Of a stretch of 64,000 bases of DNA, positions 57,131 to 64,000 are shown piece after piece. The stretch spans positions 99,474-163,473 of the forward strand of contig NZ_CABPSH010000011.1 in assembly GCF_902459725.1 (NCBI RefSeq), in the 5' to 3' direction. Below the pieces are notes generated by a model that saw only the letters and a list, made by a program, of their open reading frames with translations, was not told where the DNA came from and ran no database searches. The translations under genes were made by a program, and so were the position numbers. The DNA comes from Pandoraea eparura. GTDB lineage: Bacteria > Pseudomonadota > Gammaproteobacteria > Burkholderiales > Burkholderiaceae. How positions within the stretch are numbered: position 1 is the stretch's first letter; every line of letters starts with the position of its first letter.

Positions 57131-57994
57131 ATGAGTGACGTGAAACTGACGATGGCGCATCACAAGCGCCCGTTCGCGAACTATGAAGCCAGGCACTTTC
57201 TGTGGTCGGTGTCGAACGACGCACAAGGGCGTCCGAGCGTGGGCACGATCACGCTGAATCGTCCGGACAAGAAGAATCCGCTGACGTTCGACTCGTATGC
57301 CGAGCTGCGCGATCTGTTTCGCGCTCTGGTCTACGCGACGGATATCAAGACAGTCGTCGTGACCGGTGCGGGCGGCAATTTCTGCTCGGGCGGCGACGTC
57401 CACGAAATCATCGGCCCGCTCACGCAGATGAGCATGCCGGAGCTGCTCGATTTCACACGCATGACGGGCGATCTGGTCAAGGCGATGCGTGCCTGTCCGC
57501 AGCCGATCGTCAGCGCCATCGACGGGATTTGTGCCGGCGCCGGGGCGATGATGGCGCTGGCCTCCGACATGCGTCTGGGTACGCCGCAGGCGAAGACGGC
57601 GTTCCTGTTCGTGCGCGTGGGGCTGGCGGGTGCCGACATGGGCGCGTGCACGCTGCTGCCGCGCATGATCGGACAAGGCCGCGCGTCGGAGTTGCTGTAC
57701 ACCGGTCGCGTGATGACGGCCGAGGAAGGGCTGCAATGGGGTTTCTTCAACGCGTTGCATGACGGTGGCGCGGTGCTCTCGGCGGCACAGGCGCTGGCCG
57801 ATCAGATTGCCTGCGGCCCGACGTTTGCGCACGGCGTGACCAAGAAACTGCTGCATCAGGAGTGGAACATGGGCGTGGACGAGGCCATCGAGGCCGAAGC
57901 CGAAGCGCAGGCGATCTGTATGCAGACGAAGGACTTCCGCCGTGCTTACGACGCTTTCGTCGCCAAGCAGAAACCGGTGTTCAAGGGCGACTGA
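57131..57994 (+). CDS. Enoyl-CoA hydratase/isomerase family protein
   Basis: Crotonase-fold protein of 287 residues. Conserved elements: [20 protein letters not shown], the first oxyanion-hole segment [20 protein letters not shown], and the second as [20 protein letters not shown]. The position of the usual catalytic acids ([20 protein letters not shown]) has Asp in ADMGA. GAGGAGA precedes the ATG by about 8 bases. As third gene of the operon it probably hydrates or opens a cyclic enoyl-CoA intermediate. Related crotonases in aromatic CoA pathways act as ring hydrolases, which is also possible here. Confidence 0.9.
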   Translation: MSDVKLTMAHHKRPFANYEARHFLWSVSNDAQGRPSVGTITLNRPDKKNPLTFDSYAELRDLFRALVYATDIKTVVVTGAGGNFCSGGDVHEIIGPLTQMSMPELLDFTRMTGDLVKAMRACPQPIVSAIDGICAGAGAMMALASDMRLGTPQAKTAFLFVRVGLAGADMGACTLLPRMIGQGRASELLYTGRVMTAEEGLQWGFFNALHDGGAVLSAAQALADQIACGPTFAHGVTKKLLHQEWNMGVDEAIEAEAEAQAICMQTKDFRRAYDAFVAKQKPVFKGD

Positions 57995-58007
57995 CGCGAG
58001 CGAGACG

Positions 58008-59192
58008 ATGAGCGATATCACTCCCCACAACGCGCGCAACGGCGACTTTCTGGCGTGGCCTTTCTTCGACGAGGCGCATCGCCGCCTGGGTGCGGAACTC
58101 GATGCCTGGTGCACGCGCGAGCTGAAGGTCGATCACCACGCGGATACCGACGCGACATGCGTGTCGCTGGTGCGCCAACTGGGCCGCGCGGGCTGGCTGA
58201 AGTATTGCGTGAGCGCGAGTCATGGCGGCGCGCTGGATCAATTGGATTCGCGGGCGTTGTGCGTGCTGCGCGAGACGCTCGCGCGTCACGACGGGCTGGC
58301 CGACTTCGCCTTCGCGATGCAGGGACTGGGCAGCGGCGCGATCACGCTGGCGGGCAGCGAGGTGCTCAAGCAGCGCTATCTGCCGCGTGTGGCCTCGGGC
58401 GAGGCGATTGCGGCGTTTGCGCTCTCGGAGCCGAACGCCGGATCCGACGTGGCCGCGATGGCTTGTTCGGCCACGCGCGATGGCGACGATTATGTGCTGA
58501 ATGGCGAGAAGACGTGGATTTCGAATGGCGGCATCGCGGACTTCTATTGTGTCTTCGTGCGCACGGGCGAGGCGCCGGGCGCACGCGGCATCAGCGCCTT
58601 CGTGGTGGATGCCGACACGCCGGGGTTGACGATTGCGGAGCGGATCGACGTGAGTGCGCCGCATCCGCTCGCGCGTCTGAAGTTCGAGAACTGTCGTGTG
58701 CCGGCGTCTGCGCGTCTGGGCGAGGCGGGGCAGGGCTTCAAGGTGGCGATGATGACGCTGGATATTTTCCGCGCGTCGGTGGCGGCGGCGGCGTTGGGCT
58801 TTGCCCGTCGCGCGCTCGACGAGGGGCTGGCACGCGCGAAGTCGCGTGAGATGTTCGGGCAGACGCTGGCCGATTTCCAGATCACGCAGGCCGCTCTGGG
58901 CGAGATGGCGACGTCGGTGGATGCCGCGGCGTTGCTGACGTATCGCGCGGCTTGGCAGCGTGATGTGCAGGGGCAGCGCACGACACGCGAAGCGGCGATG
59001 GCGAAGATGTTCGCGACGGAGTCGGCGCAGCAGGTGATTGACCGCGCGCTGCAGATGTTCGGTGGCGCGGGCGTGGTGTCGGGCGCGATCGTGGAGCGTC
59101 TGTATCGCGAGATTCGTTCGCTGCGAATCTATGAAGGGGCAACGGAAGTACAAAAACTGATCATCGCGCGCGAACTGCTCAAGGACGGCTGA
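58008..59192 (+). CDS. Acyl-CoA dehydrogenase
   Basis: FAD enzyme of 394 residues that oxidises an acyl-CoA at the alpha-beta position and passes electrons to ETF. Family motifs: [80 protein letters not shown] and the terminal [17 protein letters not shown], where the Glu is the likely catalytic base. ATG 58008 starts 13 bp after the enoyl-CoA hydratase stop; an in-frame ATG at 57942 overlaps that gene and is rejected. It fits a step in degrading the ring-derived dicarboxylyl- or cyclohexenyl-CoA chain. Substrate not proven. Confidence 0.92.
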   Translation: MSDITPHNARNGDFLAWPFFDEAHRRLGAELDAWCTRELKVDHHADTDATCVSLVRQLGRAGWLKYCVSASHGGALDQLDSRALCVLRETLARHDGLADFAFAMQGLGSGAITLAGSEVLKQRYLPRVASGEAIAAFALSEPNAGSDVAAMACSATRDGDDYVLNGEKTWISNGGIADFYCVFVRTGEAPGARGISAFVVDADTPGLTIAERIDVSAPHPLARLKFENCRVPASARLGEAGQGFKVAMMTLDIFRASVAAAALGFARRALDEGLARAKSREMFGQTLADFQITQAALGEMATSVDAAALLTYRAAWQRDVQGQRTTREAAMAKMFATESAQQVIDRALQMFGGAGVVSGAIVERLYREIRSLRIYEGATEVQKLIIARELLKDG

Positions 59193-59251
59193 GCGCGGTC
59201 TGTGGCGGCGCGCAGGCGTCGTGCTTGATTACCGGGGGCAAGGAGAAGTAC

Positions 59252-60895
59252 ATGGAACGATCTGGACATCTTGACACTTTCGCGCGCGACAATCTGCCGC
59301 CCGTCGATCAGTGGCCCGAGTTTCTGCTGGACAACCCGGACGTGGCGTACCCGGCGCGTATCAATTGCGCTGCCGAATTGCTGGATCGCGCGATTGCGCA
59401 AGGTCGCGGTGAGGCGCCGGCAATTTATTCGGTGGAGAACGGTCAGCCGACGGTCACGACGTATCTGGGGTTGCGCGAGATGGTGGACCGCATCGCGCAC
59501 GTGCTGCGCAGCGACATGGCGTTGGTGCCGGGCAATCGCGTGCTGTTGCGCGGGCCCAATAATCTGTTCATGGCGGCCGCTTGGCTGGCGGTGATCAAGG
59601 CGGGTCTGGTCGCCGTGCCGACGATGCCGTTGTTGCGTGCGAAGGAACTCAAGCAGATCGTCGACAAGGCGGAAATCGGGGCGGCGCTGTGCGATGGACG
59701 TCTGAAGGATGAGCTGGAGTTCAACCGTCGGGCGGACCATGAGTATTTCTGTCCCGCGATGAAGCAGGTGGTGTATTTCCACGACGAGGGTGAGGACTCA
59801 CTGGAGGCGCGCATGGCTCGCCAGCCGGCGAGCTTCGAGGCTTGCGACACGGCGGCGGACGACGTCTGTCTGATCGCCTTCACGAGCGGCACGACGGGTC
59901 AGCCGAAGGGCACGATGCATTTCCATCGTGATGTGCTGGCCATGTGCGATCTGTTTCCTCGTCACGTGCTCAAGCCGGGGCCGGAGGACATTTTTTGCGG
60001 CACGCCCCCGTTAGCGTTCACTTTCGGTACGGGCGGTCTGTTGACGTTCCCGTTGCGTGTCGGGGCGGCGACGGTGCTGCTGGAGAAGCTCACGCCGGAC
60101 AGTCTGTTGCAGGCGATCGCGCAGTATCGCGCGACGATCTGTTTCACGGCGCCGACGTTTTATCGTCAGATGGCGGCGCTGGTGGGCAAGTACGATCTGT
60201 CGAGTCTGAAGAAGACGGTGTCGGCGGGTGAGGCGTTGCCGGACGCGACGCGTCAGCTCTGGAAGCAGGCGTCGGGTATCGAGATGATCGACGGGATTGG
60301 CGGCACGGAGATGATTCATATTTTCATCTCGGCGGCCAATGGCGATGTGGTGCCGGGCGCGATCGGCAAGCCGGTGCCGGGGTATATCGCGATGATCGTG
60401 GACGAGAACATGCAGCCGTTGCCGCCGGGCAAGGTGGGCAAGCTGGCGGTGAAGGGACCGACGGGGTGTCGATATCTCGCGGACTCGCGTCAGACGAATT
60501 ATGTGAAGAACGGCTGGAATTTGCCGGGCGATACGTTCAGTTGCGATGACGCCGGCAATTATTACTATCAGGCGCGCTCGGACGACATGATTGTCTCGGC
60601 GGGGTACAACATCGCGGGCCCGGAGGTGGAGTCGACATTGCTGCAGCATCCGGCGGTGGCGGAGTGCGGGGTGGTGGGCGCGAGCGACGAGGCGCGCGGT
60701 CAGATTGTGAAGGCGTATGTGGTGCTCAAGGCCGGCGAGCCGCGTGACGACGCGATGGTGAAGGCGCTTCAGGAGTATGTGAAGGCTAACATCGCGCCGT
60801 ACAAGTATCCGCGGGCGATTGAATTTGTCGATGCGCTGCCGCGCACGGAGACGGGCAAGTTGCAGCGCTTCAAGCTTCGGCAAATGGCGCATTGA
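59252..60895 (+). CDS. Benzoate/2-aminobenzoate-CoA ligase family (AMP-forming)
   Basis: ANL-superfamily ligase of 547 residues that would activate anthranilate to 2-aminobenzoyl-CoA, the entry reaction of the pathway. P-loop CLIAFTSGTTGQPKGTMHFH, core DGIGGTEMIHIFISAANGDV, hinge region QARSDDMIVSAGYNIAGPEV and the C-terminal lysine motif ALPRTETGKLQRFKLRQ are intact. The sequence style (PARINCAAELLDRAI, FGTGGLLTFPLRVGA) is that of aryl-CoA ligases for (amino)benzoates. ATG 59252 follows AAGGAGA at 8 bp; an upstream ATG at 59225 is less likely. Same operon as the monooxygenase/reductase. Aromatic acid specificity is inferred from the cluster. Confidence 0.9.
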   Translation: MERSGHLDTFARDNLPPVDQWPEFLLDNPDVAYPARINCAAELLDRAIAQGRGEAPAIYSVENGQPTVTTYLGLREMVDRIAHVLRSDMALVPGNRVLLRGPNNLFMAAAWLAVIKAGLVAVPTMPLLRAKELKQIVDKAEIGAALCDGRLKDELEFNRRADHEYFCPAMKQVVYFHDEGEDSLEARMARQPASFEACDTAADDVCLIAFTSGTTGQPKGTMHFHRDVLAMCDLFPRHVLKPGPEDIFCGTPPLAFTFGTGGLLTFPLRVGAATVLLEKLTPDSLLQAIAQYRATICFTAPTFYRQMAALVGKYDLSSLKKTVSAGEALPDATRQLWKQASGIEMIDGIGGTEMIHIFISAANGDVVPGAIGKPVPGYIAMIVDENMQPLPPGKVGKLAVKGPTGCRYLADSRQTNYVKNGWNLPGDTFSCDDAGNYYYQARSDDMIVSAGYNIAGPEVESTLLQHPAVAECGVVGASDEARGQIVKAYVVLKAGEPRDDAMVKALQEYVKANIAPYKYPRAIEFVDALPRTETGKLQRFKLRQMAH

Positions 60896-60981
60896 GGCAC
60901 ATTAGGGCGAGGGTGGGGCGCTCCAGTGGGCGCCCACTCACGTCGATGCGGTGTGACGATGAGGCATGCGGGGGAGAGGAT

Positions 60982-61452
60982 ATGTCGGAGGCTGAGGTGG
61001 CGGCGCACGCGTTCGTGAAACCGTTGTTGGTACGTTTCAAGCATTGCGATCCGGCGGGGATTGTGTTTTATCCGCGCTATTTCGAGATGATGAATGATCT
61101 GGTCGAGGACTGGTGCGCCGAAGGGCTCGGTCTGTCGTTCGGCGAGATGCATTTGCGCAACGCGATGGGTGTGCCGACGGCGAACATTGAGTGTCGCTTC
61201 AGTGCACCGAGTTTTTTGGGCGAGACGCTTCAGCGTTCGCTGGAGGTCTCGCGTCTGGGCCGTTCGTCGATGACGTTGCGCATCCGGTTTTCCGGGGCGA
61301 ACGACGAGACGCGTTTGCAAGCCACGCTGGTATTGGTCTGGGTCGCGAAGGGCGAGGGCGGCAGGCCCGCCCCGATCGCGGTACCCGACGCCCAGCGCGC
61401 GGCGATTGTGCGCTATGCCGCACCTGATTCTGTTATTGAAGGAGTGTCCTGA
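60982..61452 (+). CDS. Acyl-CoA thioesterase, 4-hydroxybenzoyl-CoA thioesterase (4HBT) type
   Basis: Hot-dog fold thioesterase of 156 residues. The 4HBT signature FKHCDPAGIVFYPRYFEMMN holds the catalytic Asp. IECRFSAPSFLGETLQRSLE and SRLGRSSMTLRIRF follow as in aryl-CoA thioesterases. ATG 60982 is chosen with GGGAGAGGA in front; the frame upstream to 60892 is Arg/Cys-rich and not conserved. It probably releases trapped aromatic CoA esters (for example 2-aminobenzoyl-CoA or hydroxylated by-products) to recover CoA. Its stop shares one base with the next start (TGATG), so it is coupled to the RidA gene. Confidence 0.88.
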   Translation: MSEAEVAAHAFVKPLLVRFKHCDPAGIVFYPRYFEMMNDLVEDWCAEGLGLSFGEMHLRNAMGVPTANIECRFSAPSFLGETLQRSLEVSRLGRSSMTLRIRFSGANDETRLQATLVLVWVAKGEGGRPAPIAVPDAQRAAIVRYAAPDSVIEGVS

Positions 61453-61862
61453 TGCTGCAAGTTCTGCAACCCCCTGAGTGGGCGAAACCGCGCGGCTATG
61501 CGAATGGCATGGCTTTTGAGATGACGGCCGGCAGCCGCATCGTGTTTGTCGGCGGTCAGATCGGCTGGAATGGGCAGCAACGTTTCGAGACGGATGATTT
61601 CGCGCTGCAGGTGCGTCAGACGCTGGAGAATATCGTGGCGATTCTGGCGCAGGGCAATGCGAAGCCGGAGCATATTGTTCGCATGACTTGGTATGTGAAG
61701 AACAAGCGCGAGTACGTGGAGAGTTATCGTGCGATTGGGGAGCATTACCGCGCGGTGATCGGTCGTCACTTCCCGGCGATGACGGCGGTGGAAGTGGCCG
61801 ATCTGGTGGAGGACGAAGCGAAGGTGGAGATCGAGGTGACGGCGGTCGTGCCGGCGGCGTGA
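61452..61862 (+). CDS. RidA family protein (enamine/imine deaminase)
   Basis: YjgF/YER057c/UK114 family protein of 136 residues, usually a trimer that hydrolyses reactive enamines/imines to ketones and ammonia. The pattern GYANGMAFEMTAGSRIVFVG, GQIGWNGQQRF, QVRQTLENIVAILAQGNAKP and IVRMTWYVKNKREYVESYRA fits the family. Near the C-terminus MTAVEVADLVEDEAKVEIEV stands where classic RidA has the Arg-containing VEVARLPKD motif; here Arg is replaced by Asp, so it is not a canonical RidA1. Overlapping its upstream neighbour by one base, it is the last gene of the operon. It is well placed to remove the amino group after 2-aminobenzoyl-CoA is dearomatised; this is inference. Confidence 0.88.
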   Translation: MLQVLQPPEWAKPRGYANGMAFEMTAGSRIVFVGGQIGWNGQQRFETDDFALQVRQTLENIVAILAQGNAKPEHIVRMTWYVKNKREYVESYRAIGEHYRAVIGRHFPAMTAVEVADLVEDEAKVEIEVTAVVPAA

Positions 61863-61991
61863 GCCGTGGTGAGGTTGGGCATGCGATCGGTGGCTTGAGG
61901 ATGGCTGGCATGGGGTGACAATGCTGGTTTTTCTTCTTGAAATGCGGCTTATGGCGAATCCGGCGAGATTGGGGTTTGTCCGTAGGCCGTT

Positions 61992-62020
61992 TTGTTTTTC
62001 GCGACATATAGTCGTTATAG
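61992..62020 (+). promoter_or_regulatory. Candidate promoter for the DUF3311/symporter pair
   Basis: TTGTTT (61992-61997) and TTATAG (62015-62020) at 17-bp spacing; CGACATATAGTCG (62002-62014) between them is a near-perfect palindrome that could bind a regulator. The 209-bp gap separates the symporter pair from the anthranilate operon. Confidence 0.4.
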
Positions 62021-62071
62021 GCACACGTTGCGTGAGCAATCGGTGGTGATCCCGCCGGGAGGTACGCAATC

Positions 62072-62302
62072 ATGAATGAAAATGCGTCGCTATCGCGCGG
62101 CAGGGTTTGGCTGTGGCTGTTGTTGTTGCCTTTTGCCGGCGTTCTGTGGGTGCCGTTCTACAACCGGCTCGAGCCGACTCTCTTCGGTTTCCCGTTTTTC
62201 TACTGGTATCAGTTTGCGTGGGTGCTGGTCACCGCGCTGCTCACGGCGTGGGTGCATCGGCGCACGGCGCCGGCTGAGTCGGTGACGGGAGGTCGATCAT
62301 GA
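62072..62302 (+). CDS. DUF3311 family small membrane protein
   Basis: Protein of 76 residues with two transmembrane segments: VWLWLLLLPFAGVLWVPFY (about residues 11-30) and FFYWYQFAWVLVTALLTAWV (about 42-62), separated by NRLEPTLFGFP. This is the DUF3311 pattern, nearly always encoded just before a sodium:solute symporter gene, and thought to be an accessory subunit, like YhdT-type proteins beside PanF. GGGAGG precedes the ATG by eight bases. Its stop overlaps the symporter start by ATGA, so the two are translated together. Confidence 0.9.
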   Translation: MNENASLSRGRVWLWLLLLPFAGVLWVPFYNRLEPTLFGFPFFYWYQFAWVLVTALLTAWVHRRTAPAESVTGGRS

Positions 62303-63849
62303 ACTGGACGGCCACGGCGGTGTTTGTCGCGCTTTTTGTGTTTGTCACGATTGTGGGGTTTGTGGCGGCGCACTGGCGACGCGGGGATCTCGCGCAACTG
62401 GATGAGTGGGGGCTGGCAGGGCGGCGCTTCGGCACGATTGTCAGTTGGTTTCTGCTCGGCGGCGATTTGTATACGGCTTATACGTTTATTGCTGTGCCGG
62501 CGTTGGTGTTTGGCGCCGGGGCGATAGGGTTTTTCGCGCTGCCGTATACGATTCTGGTGTTTCCGTTTGCGTTTGTGGTGTTTCCGAAGCTCTGGCAGGT
62601 GTCGCGAAAGCACGGCTATGTGACGGCTGCGGATTTTGTGAGCGCTCGCTACGGCAGCGGCTGGCTGGGGCTGGCCATCGCGCTCACGGGGATCGTGGCA
62701 ACGATGCCGTACATTGCCCTGCAACTGGTGGGGATCGAGGTGGTGATCGGCGCACTGGGCTTTCACGCGACAGGATGGCTCGGCGATTTGCCGCTGATTA
62801 TCGCGTTTGTGATTCTCGCCGCTTACACGTACACCAGTGGATTGCGTGCACCGGCGTTGATCGCGATCGTGAAGGACACGCTGATTTATCTGACGATTAT
62901 CGCGGCGTTGATCGTGATTCCGATTCGCCTGGGCGGAATGTCGCATGTGTTCGCAGCAGTCCCCGCGGCAAACCTGCTGTTGAAGCCGCCTTCAGGCGGG
63001 TCGCTCGCAGGCTACAGCGCTTATGCGACGTTGGCATTGGGCTCAGCGTTCGCGCTGTTCCTTTACCCACACTCGATTACGGCGCTGCTCAGCGCAAAGA
63101 GCGGTAATACGATTCGACGCAATATGGCGCTGTTGCCCGCCTATACGCTACTGCTCGGGTTGATCGCCTTGCTGGGATATATGGCATTGGCCTCCGGGGT
63201 GAAGTCGATGCCTCAGTTCGCTCCTTATTTCGCGCAATATGGGACGAATTTCGCGGTGCCAGCGCTGTTCCTCTACGCGTTCCCTTCGTGGTTTGTCGGT
63301 GTGGCGTTCGCCGCTATCGCCATCGGCGCTTTGGTGCCCGCTGCCATCATGTCGATCGCCGCTGCGAATCTCTATACGCGTAATGTGCATAAGGAGTTCC
63401 TGAATAGGTCGGTGTCCGCCGCCCAGGAAACGCTGATCGCAAAACGTGTTTCCCTGGTGGTGAAGCTCGGCGCGCTGTTCTTTGTGCTGTTTCTGCCACT
63501 CCAATACGCGATTCAGCTGCAACTGCTCGGCGGTATCTGGATCATTCAGACACTTCCCGCGATCGTGCTCGGACTCTACACGCGTTGGCTCGATCATCGA
63601 GGCCTGATGATCGGCTGGCTCGCCGGTATCGCCGTCGGTACCTGGATGGCCGCCTCCACAGGCTTCAAATCGTCAGTCTTCGCCCTGCACATCGGCTCGC
63701 TGACGATGCCCGGCTACGCCGCACTTTATTCGCTCATCATCAATCTGGTTGTTGCTGTGCTGGTGACGGCGCTCGTCAAGGTGCTCGGCATGCGATCACC
63801 CTCGGATGCCACCCAGCCAGAGGATTATTCGGACGCAGTCCATTCTTGA
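62299..63849 (+). CDS. Sodium:solute symporter (SSS family), probably a monocarboxylate carrier
   Basis: Inner-membrane transporter of 516 residues with about 13 helices. SSS features: RRFGTIVSWFLLGGDLYTAY in place of helix 1-2, GYVTAADFVSARYGSGWLGL, IVATMPYIALQLVGIEVVIG, AYTYTSGLRAPALIAIVKDT and the long loop ending FPSWFVGVAFAAIAIGALVP. With a DUF3311 partner this is the MctP-like monocarboxylate group (lactate, pyruvate, alanine in rhizobia). Following the anthranilate operon, it might import an aromatic acid or a short carboxylate; the gap and separate candidate promoter leave this open. ATG 62299 overlaps the DUF3311 stop. Confidence 0.92.
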   Translation: MNWTATAVFVALFVFVTIVGFVAAHWRRGDLAQLDEWGLAGRRFGTIVSWFLLGGDLYTAYTFIAVPALVFGAGAIGFFALPYTILVFPFAFVVFPKLWQVSRKHGYVTAADFVSARYGSGWLGLAIALTGIVATMPYIALQLVGIEVVIGALGFHATGWLGDLPLIIAFVILAAYTYTSGLRAPALIAIVKDTLIYLTIIAALIVIPIRLGGMSHVFAAVPAANLLLKPPSGGSLAGYSAYATLALGSAFALFLYPHSITALLSAKSGNTIRRNMALLPAYTLLLGLIALLGYMALASGVKSMPQFAPYFAQYGTNFAVPALFLYAFPSWFVGVAFAAIAIGALVPAAIMSIAAANLYTRNVHKEFLNRSVSAAQETLIAKRVSLVVKLGALFFVLFLPLQYAIQLQLLGGIWIIQTLPAIVLGLYTRWLDHRGLMIGWLAGIAVGTWMAASTGFKSSVFALHIGSLTMPGYAALYSLIINLVVAVLVTALVKVLGMRSPSDATQPEDYSDAVHS

Positions 63850-63872
63850 TTCGCCTTCTCTCGCATGGTTGA

Positions 63873-63905
63873 GGTGTTGGGGGCGTTATCAGCCCCCTCA
63901 ACACC
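63873..63905 (+). terminator. Hairpin after the symporter gene
   Basis: GGTGTTG-GGGGC (63873-63884) pairs with GCCCC-CTCAACACC (63892-63905) with small mismatches and a 7-nt loop. There is no U-run after it. The remaining bases to the window end contain C-rich sequence with no supported gene. Confidence 0.5.
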
Positions 63906-64000
63906 CCCTCTAGGCTTATCCGCCCCCCCTCAACACCTCCCCCCTGGACGGACCGGGGCCCCTTTCCGCCTCTCAAACATAGACCCAACTCGCTGCAGAA

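Overview
The window is high-GC bacterial chromosome. Gene content, codon use and family types (large NAD-glutamate dehydrogenase, Burkholderia-type porin, MocR and LysR regulators, CoA-dependent anthranilate genes) point to a Burkholderiaceae betaproteobacterium; Pandoraea is a plausible genus, but this is inference. Both window ends cut ordinary chromosome.

Layout. 1-15.6 kb is housekeeping and accessory metabolism: 3' part of NAD-glutamate dehydrogenase, a YhhS-like MFS carrier, a MocR-type regulator divergent from a GNAT acetyltransferase, an AzgA-type purine permease, a porin, a 1 kb gene-free stretch built around a long inverted repeat, a PF10118-type hydrolase divergent from a TetR regulator, and monomeric NADP-isocitrate dehydrogenase. 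16-21.7 kb holds tRNA-Val(CAC), dnaQ, rnhA, a YafS-like methyltransferase, gloB and mltD, the same neighbourhood known from E. coli. 22-28.1 kb holds prpE and a LysR regulator divergent from an M20 peptidase/MHS transporter operon.

28.4-53.5 kb, all on the minus strand except one IS30 element, is a contact-dependent growth inhibition (CDI) locus: cdiB, a 3,600-residue cdiA ending in a GIY-YIG nuclease-like toxin, its cdiI, and then a chain of five orphan cdiA-CT/cdiI modules. The orphans repeat the 3' end of cdiA almost exactly (FHA-2/pretoxin/ENN region) and then switch to different toxin tails. Each is followed at once by a small AT-rich immunity candidate. None has an ATG at its 5' end; where checked, they begin shortly after an in-frame stop. 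Three modules carry the same class of glycine-rich, membrane-active-looking toxin, each with a diverged small membrane immunity protein. One of these is broken by an amber codon and one is reduced to its last codons beside the IS30. The array reads as a store of silent toxin cassettes that could recombine into cdiA.

53.9-61.9 kb is a plus-strand operon for aerobic CoA-dependent (hybrid) anthranilate degradation: 2-aminobenzoyl-CoA monooxygenase/reductase, SDR, enoyl-CoA hydratase-like protein, acyl-CoA dehydrogenase, aminobenzoate-CoA ligase, thioesterase and a RidA-type deaminase. A DUF3311 protein and a sodium:solute symporter (62.1-63.8 kb) follow, probably for uptake of a carboxylate.
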